DNA of 64,000 nucleotides from positions 5,088,501 through 5,152,500 of the forward strand of contig NZ_CP041405.1 of NCBI RefSeq assembly GCF_007066085.1, written 5' to 3'. This stretch comes from Paenibacillus thiaminolyticus. Lineage in GTDB: Bacteria; Bacillota; Bacilli; Paenibacillales; Paenibacillaceae. Positions 50,331 to 61,275 of the stretch are shown here, piece by piece (positions within the stretch are counted from its first letter, which is position 1; every line of letters starts with the position of its first letter). The notes below the pieces were generated by a model that saw only the letters and a list, made by a program, of their open reading frames with translations, did no database searches and was not told the origin of the DNA. A program made the position numbers and the translations under genes.

Positions 50331-50954
50331 ATGTCCCGCATTCAAAGCTATACACTCGGCCCGGTTCAGACCAATGCCTACGTGCTGATCAACGAAGAGA
50401 CGAAGGAAGCGGTCGTGATTGACCCTGGCATGAATCCGGAGCCGCTGCTGCAGGGACTTCAAGGCTTGAAGGTGTCGGCCGTCCTGCTGACGCATGCGCA
50501 TTTCGATCATATCGGCGGAGTTGACGCCGTGCGTGAAGCTCACGGCTGCCCGGTCTATATTCATGAGAGGGAAGCAGAGTGGCTTACGACCCCCGAGCTG
50601 AACGGTTCGAAGATGTGGCCTCAAGTCTGCCCGCCGATGTCGATGAAGCCTGCCGAGCATTTGCTGCAGGACGGACAGACCCTGGAACTGATCGGCTATA
50701 CGTTCCAGGTCATGCATACGCCGGGCCATTCTCCCGGCAGCGTCAGCTTCCTCCACGAGAAGCACTTGTTCTCGGGCGACGTGCTCTTCCGCACGTCCGT
50801 GGGACGAACGGATCTCCGTGACGGGGATATGAACGTGCTGCTCCAATCGATTCACGGCAAGCTGTTCCCGCTGGGAGATGACGTTACCGTCTATCCAGGG
50901 CATGGTCCCGAGACCCAGATCGGGTATGAGAAGGAGCATAATCCGTTTGTATAG
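50331..50954 (+). CDS. MBL-fold metallohydrolase (glyoxalase II-like)
   Basis: A 207-residue metallo-beta-lactamase-fold hydrolase. The zinc motif is LLTHAHFDHIGG, followed by HTPGHSPGSVSF (His) and HLFSGDVLFRTSVGRTDL (Asp) and VYPGHGPETQIG (final His). The length and the last block place it near the YqgX/GloB group, which hydrolyses thioesters. AAAGGCGGTGTTCTTC precedes ATG 50331. A hairpin lies 20-60 bp beyond its stop. It lies about 100 bp beyond the thioredoxin-like gene. Confidence 0.92.
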   Translation: MSRIQSYTLGPVQTNAYVLINEETKEAVVIDPGMNPEPLLQGLQGLKVSAVLLTHAHFDHIGGVDAVREAHGCPVYIHEREAEWLTTPELNGSKMWPQVCPPMSMKPAEHLLQDGQTLELIGYTFQVMHTPGHSPGSVSFLHEKHLFSGDVLFRTSVGRTDLRDGDMNVLLQSIHGKLFPLGDDVTVYPGHGPETQIGYEKEHNPFV

Positions 50955-50970
50955 TAAGGCTATGCTTGGC

Positions 50971-51016
50971 GAGGCGGCTTGCCGGACGGAATGTCCGGAC
51001 AGGCCGTCTTTCTTAT
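50971..51016 (+). terminator. Terminator after the MBL gene
   Basis: An imperfect 15-bp stem built on GCCGGAC and GTCCGGACAGGC, followed by TCTTTCTTATTT. The remaining spacer to 51305 shows only a doubtful 46-codon ORF. Confidence 0.6.
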
Positions 51017-51305
51017 TTAACGCCATCGGTCCGTTGGCGCTGATTTTGGGTTCGTGGTATGATGAGCTTAATTGAGGAACGGATGCGCATTCTGCGGGGG
51101 AATGAGGCTGGCCCTTGGGCGGAAGCATGGATTGGATTCGTGTTTGCGGAGCTGCACGCACAGGAACGAGGATGGATAGAAGGACAAGCGGGCGCGTGAA
51201 CCAGGTGAGGTTTGCGCTTTTTGTGTCCCCCGCGGAAGCATTCGCGCAAGGCGGGAGCCTCTGTCTGAATGGGGGCTTCAGTAAGCAGGGAAGGGAGCAA
51301 GATCG

Positions 51306-52511
51306 ATGGAAGGCGTATTGAAGCGAGAAATCGAAGGACGAATTGTCCGGCTGCAGGCAGCAATGCAGGAACAAAGCATGGACGGCTGTCTAATTACGCA
51401 AAATGTGGGGCTCTATTATTTTACCGGATCGATGCAGACTGGATATCTGTTCGTGCCGAAGCAGGGCGAGCCTGTCTACTTCGTCAAGCGAAGCTTGGAG
51501 CGCGCGAGGCATGAAGCCGGGGTGGCGGTCGAGCCGCTCGGCTCCTTCCGATCCTTCGGCACGCTGCTGCAGGAGCGCTTCCCGGCGGTGTTCGCGTCCG
51601 GACGCCCGGTTATTGCAACGGAATATGACGTGCTTCCGGTGCAGGTATTCGAACGGCTCCGCTCCGTGATGCCGGAGACGGCCTGGACCGACGGATCCGC
51701 GATGCTGCGCGGGCTGCGGATGGTCAAATCTCCGTGGGAAATCGACCGCATCCGCACTGCTGCCCATGCGGCGCATCATGCGCTTGAGCAAGCGGCTGCT
51801 TATGTCCGGCCCGGCATGATGGAGCTCCAGCTTATCGCCCACATCGAGCATGTGTTCCGCATGCAGGGCCATGTCGGGTTCATCCGGATGCGCGGGTACA
51901 ATCAAGAGATTATTACAGGGATGGTCGCCTCGGGCGAAGCGGGGGCGGAGCCGACTTACTTCGACGGTCCCGCCGGCGGCCGCGGCTTGACCCCGGCCAG
52001 CCCGCAAGGGTCCAGCCGGAAGGTCATCGATGAGAATGAACCGATTCTCGTCGATATCGGATGCTGCATCGACGGCTATGTTATCGACCAGACCCGGACG
52101 CTGGTCATTGGCAAGCTGGATGAGGACCTTGAACGGGCCTATGAGTCGTCCGAGGCGATACTGCGGGCCGCCGAAGCGAGCCTGAAGCCGGGGGCGGTGT
52201 GCGAGACGTTGTATGCCGACGCGCTGAAGCTGGCCGAACAATACGGCCTGTCGGACCATTTCATGGGCTTCGGGAGCGATCAGGTCAGCTTCCTCGGCCA
52301 TGGCATCGGCATGGAGATGGACGAATGGCCCGTGCTGGCGCGCGGCTTCACGATGCCGCTTGAACCCGGGATGGTCATCGCGATCGAGCCGAAGTTCACG
52401 TTCCCTGGCCGAGGCGTCGTCGGCATCGAGAACACGTACCTGATTACGGACGACGGGTTCGAGAAGCTGACTACTCCGCCGGAAAGCGTGTGGCGCATCG
52501 CCGCGCCATAA
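51306..52511 (+). CDS. M24-family Xaa-Pro peptidase-like protein
   Basis: A 401-residue two-domain protein. The N-terminal creatinase-type domain spans about 1-130 and the C-terminal pita-bread metallopeptidase about 150-395. Metal ligands are in LVDIGCCIDGYVIDQTRTL (two Asp), HGIGMEMDEWP (His), IEPKFTFP (Glu) and VVGIENTYL (Glu). It cleaves, in known relatives, the bond before a Pro. A possible insertion near residue 225 (PAGGRGLTPASPQGSSRK) is longer than in some Bacillus YqhT forms. GGGAAGGGAGCAAG precedes ATG 51306. It is a single gene. Confidence 0.9.
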   Translation: MEGVLKREIEGRIVRLQAAMQEQSMDGCLITQNVGLYYFTGSMQTGYLFVPKQGEPVYFVKRSLERARHEAGVAVEPLGSFRSFGTLLQERFPAVFASGRPVIATEYDVLPVQVFERLRSVMPETAWTDGSAMLRGLRMVKSPWEIDRIRTAAHAAHHALEQAAAYVRPGMMELQLIAHIEHVFRMQGHVGFIRMRGYNQEIITGMVASGEAGAEPTYFDGPAGGRGLTPASPQGSSRKVIDENEPILVDIGCCIDGYVIDQTRTLVIGKLDEDLERAYESSEAILRAAEASLKPGAVCETLYADALKLAEQYGLSDHFMGFGSDQVSFLGHGIGMEMDEWPVLARGFTMPLEPGMVIAIEPKFTFPGRGVVGIENTYLITDDGFEKLTTPPESVWRIAAP

Positions 52512-52583
52512 TCGGAGGGCTAGATTCGGAAGCAGGATGGAACCCGCACTGCCGCGCTTCCACCGATTTCCAGCGAATGCATG

Positions 52584-52612
52584 TTGACATTTGCACGGAC
52601 GTCACATATTTT
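52584..52612 (+). promoter_or_regulatory. SigA-type promoter
   Basis: TTGACA and TATTTT are separated by 17 bp, about 105 bp ahead of the small acidic protein gene. Confidence 0.6.
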
Positions 52613-52717
52613 AGTGTGAAAAGGCAGCGTCTTTTTTGCGGAAACAAGCATACATTTACACCAATCATAAATTTTAGTACGATAGAGGAAACAGCATATG
52701 GATGGGAGGCATGGACA

Positions 52718-53101
52718 ATGCTGCATTTGGGAGAGAAAGTAGTCATTGTTGCCGACCGCTTCGAACAACATTTGCCTATCGGGGAATATGGCTATATCAT
52801 TGCCTATGACCGCAATGCGGATAACGCATTCGATTACGTCATCCGGGTTCCGAGAGCAAACCGTAACTTCTTCGTGCCGGCGTCTGACGTCGAGCAGGAA
52901 GGCCTGCTCCTGCAGCAGGAAGCGGACCGCATCGAACGGGAAGCGCTTATCGACTATGCACTGGCTACTCACAATGAGTCTCTGTTCCGCCGGATCATGA
53001 ATGGTGATGCGGCAGAAGACCAGGAGGAAGAGAACGAGCAGGAAGAAGCGATGTCTCAGGAAGAGTTCATCCGGCAAGTCAACCTGCGCGCATGGATATA
53101 A
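52718..53101 (+). CDS. Small acidic conserved-looking protein of unknown function
   Basis: A 127-residue soluble protein. The N-terminal half (LHLGEKVVIVADRFEQHLPIG, YDRNADNAFDYVIRVPRAN, FFVPASDVEQEG) reads like a small beta-barrel. The C-terminal half is very acidic (EEENEQEEAMSQEE) and ends in a helical VNLRAWI motif. I do not assign a function. ATG 52718 follows GGGAGGCATGG; the longer frame from 52490 would cross the promoter. It lies between the M24 gene and gatCAB. Confidence 0.7.
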   Translation: MLHLGEKVVIVADRFEQHLPIGEYGYIIAYDRNADNAFDYVIRVPRANRNFFVPASDVEQEGLLLQQEADRIEREALIDYALATHNESLFRRIMNGDAAEDQEEENEQEEAMSQEEFIRQVNLRAWI

Positions 53102-53319
53102 GAAAGAGCACCGGTTTGCGTTACGGGGTAACGTGTGACCGGTGCTTTTTTGTATAGAGAAGAAGATGGTGATGGAACCGGCCCGCAAGCTTATAAGGCT
53201 CCCGGGCGGGCGGAAGCGCGGCACTGCGCCGCATTAATGGAAGCCAGCGTTGAGTTGCCCACGCTTCTAGGCTATAATAGAGGGATGAATTTGGCCCAAT
53301 TGGGACAAGGAGGAACAGG

Positions 53320-53613
53320 TTGCCGATGAGCATTCAGGTACAAGACGTCGAGCATGTGGCCAAGCTGGCACGGCTCAATTTAACCGATGAAGAAAAAGCG
53401 CGCTATACCGAGCAGCTGAACGCGATTCTGAAGTACGCAGAGAAGTTGAACGAGCTGGATACGCATGACGTGCCGCCGACAACGCATGTTCTGCCGATTC
53501 GCAACGTGATGCGTGACGATACCGTTCGTCCATCGCTGCCGATAGAGAAAGTCATGCTTAACGCGCCGCAGGAAGAAGAAGGTCAATTCCAGGTTCCGGC
53601 GGTTCTGGAGTAA
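53320..53613 (+). CDS. gatC: Asp-tRNA(Asn)/Glu-tRNA(Gln) amidotransferase subunit C
   Basis: Small subunit of the GatCAB complex, which converts Glu-tRNA(Gln) and Asp-tRNA(Asn) to the amidated forms in bacteria lacking the corresponding synthetases. The product of about 97 residues reads [20 protein letters not shown] and [20 protein letters not shown], both hallmarks. AAGGAGG lies six bases ahead of TTG 53320 and twelve ahead of ATG 53326; TTG is therefore preferred, with ATG an alternative two codons in. gatA begins 20 bp on. Confidence 0.93.
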   Translation: MPMSIQVQDVEHVAKLARLNLTDEEKARYTEQLNAILKYAEKLNELDTHDVPPTTHVLPIRNVMRDDTVRPSLPIEKVMLNAPQEEEGQFQVPAVLE

Positions 53614-53633
53614 AGAGAGAGGGGGTAACCGCA

Positions 53634-55094
<1,461 letters not shown>

Positions 55095-55108
55095 AGGAGG
55101 CTTACGAC

Positions 55109-56551
55109 ATGCCAAGTGCTAGATATGAGACGGTAATCGGGCTGGAAGTTCACGTTGAGCTTCGCACCGAATCCAAAATATTTTGCGGCTGCTCCACTGC
55201 CTTCGGCGCGCCGCCGAACACACATACTTGCCCGATCTGTCTCGGGCATCCGGGCGTCTTGCCGGTGCTGAACCGCCAGGCGGTCGAATATGCAATGAAA
55301 GCAGCCATGGCGCTCAACTGCGAGATCGCGTCCGTGAGTAAATTCGATCGCAAAAACTATTTCTATCCCGATTCGCCGAAGGCCTATCAGATATCGCAGT
55401 ATGATCAGCCGGTTGGGCGGAACGGCTGGATTGATATCGAAATCGGCGGCGAGACGAAGCGCATACGTATCGATCGTCTGCATCTGGAAGAGGATGCGGG
55501 CAAGCTGACGCACGTCGATGGCGGCTATGCATCGCTGGTCGACTTCAACCGGGTAGGCACGCCGCTGGTCGAGATCGTATCGGAGGCGGATCTGCGTTCG
55601 CCGGAAGAAGCCAAGGCTTATTTGGAGAAATTAAAGGCTATTATGCAATATTGCGAAGTATCCGATGTGAAGATGGAGGAAGGTTCGCTCCGCTGTGACG
55701 CGAATATCAGCCTCCGCCCGTACGGGCAAGAGGAGTTCGGTACGAAGGCCGAGCTGAAGAACATGAACTCCTTCCGCGGCGTGCAGCGCGGCCTCGAGTA
55801 TGAAGAGGAGCGCCAGGCCGATATTCTGGACGAGGGCGGCCAGGTGGTGCAGGAGACGCGCCGCTGGGATGAAGCGCAAGGACGAACGCTGTCGATGCGC
55901 AGCAAGGAAGAGGCGCATGACTACCGCTACTTCCCGGATCCGGACCTCGTAACCGTCGTCATCGACGACGAATGGAAGGAGCGCATCCGCGCTATGATTC
56001 CGGAGCTGCCGGATGCCCGCAAAGCCCGGTATGCCGCCGGTTACGGCTTGTCCGGATACGATGCCGAGGTCATCACGTCCTCCAAAAAGCTGGCCGATCT
56101 GTTCGAAGACAGCCTTCAATACACGAAGGATGCCAAAGCGGTGGCGAACTGGATCATGGGAGATCTGCTCGCCTTCTTGAATGCGGGCGGTCTTGAGATC
56201 GAAGCTGTCAAGCTGGACGGACAAGGGCTCGGGGAAATGATCGGGCTGATCGAGAAGGGCACCATCAGCACGAAAATTGCCAAAACGGTATTCAAGGAAA
56301 TGCTCGAATCCGGCAAGCCGCCGCAAGCGATCGTCGAGGAGCAAGGACTGGTGCAAATTAGCGACGAAGGCGCCATCCTGGCTGTCGTGCAGCAAATCAT
56401 CGCGTCCAATCCTCAATCGGTCGAGGACTATAAGGCCGGCAAGCAAAAAGCGATCGGCTTCCTCGTCGGCCAGGTGATGAAGGAGACGAAGGGCAAGGCG
56501 AATCCGGGACTCGTCAATCAATTGCTGGTCCAGTGCCTGAACAGCCAATGA
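55109..56551 (+). CDS. gatB: Asp-tRNA(Asn)/Glu-tRNA(Gln) amidotransferase subunit B
   Basis: Kinase/tRNA-recognition subunit of GatCAB, 480 residues. The catalytic cradle starts [20 protein letters not shown] and has Cys-rich [23 protein letters not shown], a zinc-type site, and [20 protein letters not shown]. The tail is the YqeY-like helical domain, ending [27 protein letters not shown] precedes ATG 55109. The ends match family length, so it is complete. Confidence 0.96.
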   Translation: MPSARYETVIGLEVHVELRTESKIFCGCSTAFGAPPNTHTCPICLGHPGVLPVLNRQAVEYAMKAAMALNCEIASVSKFDRKNYFYPDSPKAYQISQYDQPVGRNGWIDIEIGGETKRIRIDRLHLEEDAGKLTHVDGGYASLVDFNRVGTPLVEIVSEADLRSPEEAKAYLEKLKAIMQYCEVSDVKMEEGSLRCDANISLRPYGQEEFGTKAELKNMNSFRGVQRGLEYEEERQADILDEGGQVVQETRRWDEAQGRTLSMRSKEEAHDYRYFPDPDLVTVVIDDEWKERIRAMIPELPDARKARYAAGYGLSGYDAEVITSSKKLADLFEDSLQYTKDAKAVANWIMGDLLAFLNAGGLEIEAVKLDGQGLGEMIGLIEKGTISTKIAKTVFKEMLESGKPPQAIVEEQGLVQISDEGAILAVVQQIIASNPQSVEDYKAGKQKAIGFLVGQVMKETKGKANPGLVNQLLVQCLNSQ

Positions 56552-56693
56552 TACCGGCTACGAAATAACAGTCCGCGAGACGGAGCATGCGCCGCAGTTT
56601 TTTCATCGATTCACATGGAGGAGCTTGGCGCATACTTCGTCTTTTTTTGCTTACAGATAAATAGAGCAATAAAAATTTACGGTCTGTGGGGGA

Positions 56694-57179
56694 ATGATTG
56701 TGCTTCGTCAACTGGATATGAATGATAATGAGACCCTCGAACAATTATGGTACTTGCAGCAGAGCGCCTACCGCATCGAAGCGGATCTTCTCGGCTTCGA
56801 CCGGATTCCTCCGTTAATGGATACGATCGACGATCTGAGGCATTGCAAGGAAACCTTCTACGGCTGGTGGGATGAAGCCGAACTGATGGGAGCCATCTCG
56901 TATGAGGTGCCGGAGCCGGATGTCATCGATATTTGCCGGCTGATGGTTCATCCGCGCGCATTCCGCCAAGGCATCGGCTCCCGTCTGCTGGAGCATGTCC
57001 TGCAGATTCCGGGATTCCCCATTCACCGCATTGCGACGGGGGCCCGCAACACTCCTGCCTTGCGGTTGTATGAGCGTGAAGGCTTCCAATTTCGGCATGA
57101 AGAAGAAATCGCACCCGGGGTATATCTTCGCCATCTGGAACGGGTGTCGAAGGAGGGCGGTTCAGGATGGGAGAAGTAA
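56694..57179 (+). CDS. GNAT-family N-acetyltransferase
   Basis: A 161-residue acetyltransferase. The acetyl-CoA-binding loop is LMVHPRAFRQGIGSRLLEHVL (motif A), followed by the ARNTPALRLYEREGFQFRHE block (motif B). The acceptor is unknown. ATG 56694 has GTGGGGGA directly before it; GTG 56700 is a possible alternative. Its 3' end overlaps the MgtC/SapB-type gene by 13 bp, so the two are coupled. Confidence 0.88.
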   Translation: MIVLRQLDMNDNETLEQLWYLQQSAYRIEADLLGFDRIPPLMDTIDDLRHCKETFYGWWDEAELMGAISYEVPEPDVIDICRLMVHPRAFRQGIGSRLLEHVLQIPGFPIHRIATGARNTPALRLYEREGFQFRHEEEIAPGVYLRHLERVSKEGGSGWEK

Positions 57180-57892
57180 TCGACGCCTCGAATCCGTGGG
57201 TCATTGACAATGTCTCGCTGATGATGCGCTTGTTCCTGGCGATGCTACTGGGCGGCCTGGTCGGATTGGAGCGGGAGCAGGCGAATCATCCTGCGGGCTT
57301 GCGTACGCATATTCTTGTATGTCTCGGCTCAGCCTTGATTATGCTGTTGTCCATTTATGGCTTCTCGCAATTCGTCTATGAAGGCAATGTCCGCGTTGAC
57401 CCGGCCCGTCTCGCGACGGCGGTCATTACGGGCATTGGCTTCCTCGGAGCGGGGACTATCATCTTTACGGGCAAATCCATCGCCGGTCTGACGACGGCCG
57501 CTTCTTTATGGGTCGTTGCTTCAATCGGTCTCGCCGTCGGGGCCGGATTTTATTTCGCGGCCGTCGCGGCAACGGTGCTCGTCATCGTCAATCTGTTTGT
57601 CTTCAACAAGATTGAGCAGCGGTATTTCACAAGCAAGAAAACCTATGTCCTTACGCTGGAGACGGACGGAGCTTCCCATTTTCTTCATCAGCTCCATGAA
57701 TTTTTGAACGAAGAGGAGATTCAGACGAAAAAAGTAACGACGCAGCGCCTGCTTAATCGCCCGTACGAGGGTCCAGACGTCAAGCATACCGAAATTCAAG
57801 TTGTCCTTATTGTACCCCGCCAGTTCGAAATTTTTGCATTTACGACCCAAGTCGAGCAGATGACCGGCGTTCGTTCCGTTACCGTTGAATAG
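57167..57892 (+). CDS. MgtC/SapB-family membrane protein
   Basis: A 241-residue membrane protein. The MgtC/SapB core (about 18-150) has four hydrophobic segments and reads LFLAMLLGGLVGLEREQANH, HPAGLRTHILVCLGSAL and GIGFLGAGTIIFTGKSIAGL, with TTAASLWVVASIGLAVG. A soluble ACT-like C-terminal domain follows (about 155-241). MgtC members relate to magnesium limitation or virulence; housekeeping SapB-type members are of unknown role. GAAGGAGGGCGG precedes ATG 57167. Confidence 0.9.
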   Translation: MGEVIDASNPWVIDNVSLMMRLFLAMLLGGLVGLEREQANHPAGLRTHILVCLGSALIMLLSIYGFSQFVYEGNVRVDPARLATAVITGIGFLGAGTIIFTGKSIAGLTTAASLWVVASIGLAVGAGFYFAAVAATVLVIVNLFVFNKIEQRYFTSKKTYVLTLETDGASHFLHQLHEFLNEEEIQTKKVTTQRLLNRPYEGPDVKHTEIQVVLIVPRQFEIFAFTTQVEQMTGVRSVTVE

Positions 57893-58061
57893 CCCTTTCC
57901 CCGGCAATCGGCGCAATGCGGACTAGACTAAAGTCGGTGAAACCTTCCTGGACCCGGGAAGGTTTCTTTCGTTTCCCCGTCCGCCTTACAATAAAAGCAG
58001 AAGATTGGAGAGGCGCCTGACAGGCTGCCATCGTGGAGAAACAGAAAGGAAGTCGGCTATC

Positions 58062-58640
58062 GTGGAACGTGAATTGCGGAATCAATCAGATGAACAGCTC
58101 GTTCAGCTTATTTTGGGCGGCAATGAAGAGGGGATGCGCATTCTGGTGGAAAGACACCGCCCATTTGTGTTAACTTGTATTTGTCAAACGGTTCAGGACC
58201 GGCATCTGGCGGAGGACATCGCTCAAGAAGTCTTCGTCAAGGTATACCGCCGGCTCCATACATTCCGCGGGGATTCGAAATGGACGACATGGTTGTACCG
58301 TCTTACGCGGAACCAGCTCATCGATTCGCTGCGCAGACAGAGACGGGGGGCCGCCGATCGGCTGGAGCCTGCTACGATAGTGGCTCTTCCGCATCAAGAT
58401 GAGGAAGCGATGCCGGAGGAATGGGTCATCAAGCGTGAGCGGTGCGAGCAGGTGCGCCGGACGTTGGGCAGCCTCCCGGACAAGTATCGGACAGTGATGG
58501 TGCTCTACCATATGCGCCAGCGAACCTACGCCGAGATTGCCGAACAGCTGCAAATGCCTGTGCGGACGGTTGAGACTCGATTGTACCGGGCCAAAGCGCT
58601 GTTCAAAAACGTATGGAATGAATCGGTCGGAGCCGTATGA
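58062..58640 (+). CDS. ECF-subfamily RNA polymerase sigma factor
   Basis: A 192-residue ECF sigma factor with region 2 (about 20-85; HLAEDIAQEVFVKVYRRLHTF) and region 4 (about 130-185; TLGSLPDKYRTVMVLYHMRQ and YAEIAEQLQMPVRTVETRLYRAK). The best match is the SigW/SigV/SigM group of cell-envelope stress sigma factors. AGAAAGGAAG precedes GTG 58062. No anti-sigma factor (zinc-binding ZAS domain or RsiV-type) is encoded beside it. The downstream gene is a membrane protein, which could serve as a novel anti-sigma. Confidence 0.9.
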   Translation: MERELRNQSDEQLVQLILGGNEEGMRILVERHRPFVLTCICQTVQDRHLAEDIAQEVFVKVYRRLHTFRGDSKWTTWLYRLTRNQLIDSLRRQRRGAADRLEPATIVALPHQDEEAMPEEWVIKRERCEQVRRTLGSLPDKYRTVMVLYHMRQRTYAEIAEQLQMPVRTVETRLYRAKALFKNVWNESVGAV

Positions 58641-58662
58641 TGGCAAGGGAGGAATGAATACA

Positions 58663-59352
58663 ATGAACGACGGAGGCCGCAGAGACAAGGAACCACCGGT
58701 GGATCAACCGGAACGCCAGCGGATGGATCAGATCCGCACGCCGGATTGGGACAGAGAAGAAGAGCAATTTCTCCGGCGAAGAATGGCGAATCTGGAGCAT
58801 CAGCAGCGCGAGCACCAGCATCCTGGCAATTATCCGCCGTACGACGGATTGCCTCCTGTACCTCCCGTATATGGAACACCGCCTCAGCGCAAGAGCAAAT
58901 TTTTATCGCTCCTGCTGTCTTTTATTTTCCCCGGAAGCGGTCATTTTTACTTGGGATTGATGCAGCGGGGCCTGCTTATTATGATGCTGCTCGCTCTGGA
59001 TATTGTTGCGATTGTCTATTTCAGTGCTACCGATGCCCGGATTAACGTGCCGCTCATCGTGCTGCTTGCCCTTATGCTGCCTGTTATTTATTTCTTCAAT
59101 TTATTCGATGCTTTGCAGAGTACGGAGCGCGTCAACCAGCAGGCGGTCTATGGATTGGGAGCCGGCAATGTGAAGCAAGGCCCTTGGCTTGGCCTGCTGC
59201 TCCTGTTCGGCGGCGTCGTTCTGCTGCTGTTCACGGTCGACCCGGCCTGGCTGCGCTGGTTTTTCAGCAATGCGGGCTCTTATGCTGGAGCAGCCGTGCT
59301 TATCGGTGGAGGGATTTTTCTGCTAATCAAGGAATCGCGCAAAAGACGCTAG
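58663..59352 (+). CDS. Membrane protein of unknown function, possibly acting with the ECF factor
   Basis: A 229-residue protein. A polar, Arg/Asp/Glu/Gln/His-rich cytoplasmic N-terminal part (about 1-80; DREEEQFLRRRMANLEHQQR) is followed by about five membrane segments from residue 85. The first contains the TM2-type FPGSGHFYLGLMQRGLL. Position immediately after the ECF gene, where an anti-sigma normally sits, and a helical cytoplasmic N-terminus before membrane segments are suggestive of a non-standard anti-sigma. There is no HxxxCxxC motif. ATG 58663 has GGGAGG about ten bases ahead, while ATG 58654 is too near it. Confidence 0.75.
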   Translation: MNDGGRRDKEPPVDQPERQRMDQIRTPDWDREEEQFLRRRMANLEHQQREHQHPGNYPPYDGLPPVPPVYGTPPQRKSKFLSLLLSFIFPGSGHFYLGLMQRGLLIMMLLALDIVAIVYFSATDARINVPLIVLLALMLPVIYFFNLFDALQSTERVNQQAVYGLGAGNVKQGPWLGLLLLFGGVVLLLFTVDPAWLRWFFSNAGSYAGAAVLIGGGIFLLIKESRKRR

Positions 59353-59377
59353 CCGATCTTAAGGAGTTGGGGCATAC

Positions 59378-60571
59378 TTGATAAAGGTAGGCCGGATTAC
59401 TGCAGCTTTGTTGATTATCGCCGTCGGCGTGATGGTTCTCGTCGATCAATTTTTCGGCCTGCGCAGCATCCGGCTTCTGCTCGTGTGGTGGCCCTTCATC
59501 TTCGTGCTGTGGGGATTGGAGATGATGGTGAGCGCCAAGCGCGGGCGAAGTCCGGACGGGAAAAGAAGCTGGAAGATCGACTGGCTCGGTATGTTCGCTG
59601 CTATTTTTTTGTCCGTCTCGGTGTTCATGATTGTTCAGCCTTATCTGTTCAGGGACTGGGTACGGAGCATTCAGTTCGATTTTTCGATGATGAAGGAAAT
59701 GAAGCTTGCCGAAGGGATGAAGTTCAAGCAATCTGCCCTGAATTATTCCATAGAAGGCCGTTCGATCCGGGAGCTTGCCGTTCGCAATCGCTATGGCAAT
59801 GTGTCGATTCGGAGCGGAAATGTGGCGGATGTGGTGGTGGAGCCGACGGTCATCGTGAGCAGCTTGCCCAAGGAGGAGGCTCAGCAGTTGGCAGACCAGT
59901 CTCTCGTAGACATCGCGGCGTCTGCCACAGAACACCGGCTTCGCATCGAAGGCACGCCAGCACGTTATGCGGCGAATAAAGAGCTCGTCCGCATCGACCT
60001 GAGCATTACGGTTCCGGATGAGGTGGCGTGGAATCTCCATGTACAACTGGACGACGGGCTGATTGACATCCGTGAGCTCCGCGGGGCCATCGCCGCCGAG
60101 ACGAAGAGCGGATCGATCCAGATTGCCAATATCGATAACTCGGTTCAAGCGCGCACTTGGGACGGGGATATTGTCGTAAAGGGAATTGGACAGGATCTGA
60201 ATGCGGACACGGCCCGAGGAGATATCATCATTCATGATATCAAGGGGGATGTGACAGCAGATACGAAGAGCGGCGCTATCGATATTAGCCGCGCGGTACG
60301 AGCTGTTCAGGCGGAGACGCTGAGCGGGGACGTGCTGGTCGAATCGGAGGTTGTCGGAGGATACTGGAAGCTTCTGAGTCTGGCAGGGGATATGACGATT
60401 CACTTGCCGGATGACGCAAATGCCACTGTATTCGGAAGGAATACATTCGGCGATATTACTTCGGATTATCCGTTGGACATTGCTGACAATCGTATCGAAG
60501 GGACGCTGGGAAGCGGGATGCATGATATCGTCTTGCAGACGAATGGAGACCTTCATGTTCTGAGGAGATGA
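59378..60571 (+). CDS. LiaF/DUF5668-like membrane segment fused to DUF4097 beta-helix domain
   Basis: A 397-residue protein with three hydrophobic segments at the N-terminus (about 5-24, 28-48, 70-92) and then a DUF4097 repeated-beta domain (about 125-395). The latter shows the recurring VRNRYGNVSIRSGNV, AETKSGSIQIANI, ADTKSGAIDISRA, AETLSGDVLVES pattern. The architecture is like LiaF/YvqF-type sensors of envelope stress. TTG 59378 follows TAAGGAGTTGGGG. It is in the ECF operon, 25 bp after the membrane-protein gene, so it probably belongs to an envelope-stress regulon. Confidence 0.82.
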   Translation: MIKVGRITAALLIIAVGVMVLVDQFFGLRSIRLLLVWWPFIFVLWGLEMMVSAKRGRSPDGKRSWKIDWLGMFAAIFLSVSVFMIVQPYLFRDWVRSIQFDFSMMKEMKLAEGMKFKQSALNYSIEGRSIRELAVRNRYGNVSIRSGNVADVVVEPTVIVSSLPKEEAQQLADQSLVDIAASATEHRLRIEGTPARYAANKELVRIDLSITVPDEVAWNLHVQLDDGLIDIRELRGAIAAETKSGSIQIANIDNSVQARTWDGDIVVKGIGQDLNADTARGDIIIHDIKGDVTADTKSGAIDISRAVRAVQAETLSGDVLVESEVVGGYWKLLSLAGDMTIHLPDDANATVFGRNTFGDITSDYPLDIADNRIEGTLGSGMHDIVLQTNGDLHVLRR

Positions 60572-60605
60572 TCGCGGAGTTGCGGACGTCCGAGACAGAA
60601 TAAGA

Positions 60606-60635
60606 TTGACAAATCGAAAAAGGTAACCGTACAAT
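60606..60635 (+). promoter_or_regulatory. SigA-type promoter of perR
   Basis: TTGACA and TACAAT are 18 bp apart, about 90 bp ahead of perR. No clear inverted Per box (TTATAAT-type) is seen. Confidence 0.6.
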
Positions 60636-60724
60636 GGACATATAGAGATTATTTCTTGAGAATCGTTACAATGTACAGATTAGACAACCCGAATGAATCA
60701 TGAGCGTAGAAGGCGGTGGACAGG

Positions 60725-61162
60725 ATGAAGACACGGGTTCAACATGCATTGGAACAATTGAAAATGTCCGGAGTACGCATTACGCCACAACGCCATGCGA
60801 TCTTAACCTATTTGATGGATGCGATGAACCATCCGACGGCGGATGAAATATATCGGGCGCTTGAGCCCAAGTTTCCGAGCATGAGCGTAGCCACGGTCTA
60901 CAACAACTTGAAGTTGTTTATTGAAGCCGGCCTGGTGCGTGAATTGACCTACGGAGACAGCTCAAGCCGATTTGATGCGAACGTCTCTGATCACTATCAT
61001 GCGATTTGCGAGCAATGCGGCAAGATTGTCGATTTCACGCTGCCGGCTCTGCAATCGGTAGAGGAGACCGCCGCCGAACGGACGGGCTTCTTCATACGGG
61101 GACACCGCATGGAAGTGTATGGCGTGTGCGAATCGTGTGCAGCTGCGGCTGCCAAGAAGTAA
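60725..61162 (+). CDS. perR: Peroxide-stress regulator PerR
   Basis: A 145-residue Fur-family regulator that represses peroxide-defence genes and is inactivated by metal-catalysed oxidation. The regulatory-metal residues of B. subtilis PerR are all present, offset by one: His36, Asp84, His90, His92 and Asp103. So are the structural-zinc cysteines Cys95, Cys98, Cys135 and Cys138. The recognition helix is [23 protein letters not shown] precedes ATG 60725, so the GTG at 60716 is less likely. It is the intact counterpart of the fragment beside the catalase. Confidence 0.93.
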   Translation: MKTRVQHALEQLKMSGVRITPQRHAILTYLMDAMNHPTADEIYRALEPKFPSMSVATVYNNLKLFIEAGLVRELTYGDSSSRFDANVSDHYHAICEQCGKIVDFTLPALQSVEETAAERTGFFIRGHRMEVYGVCESCAAAAAKK

Positions 61163-61275
61163 CCGGAGCGTTCCGGAGGACAACCGTTGAATCATACATG
61201 CGCGCAGCAGATTTTGCTTGCGCGTTTTCTTTTGGACAGGGAGATGCAAGACTTGGGAGTGGGAGGAACGACAAC

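Noticed and set aside
51059..51199. 46-codon ORF before the M24 gene
   Set aside because: It has no good ribosome-binding site and no recognisable family; a chance frame in the spacer is more likely.
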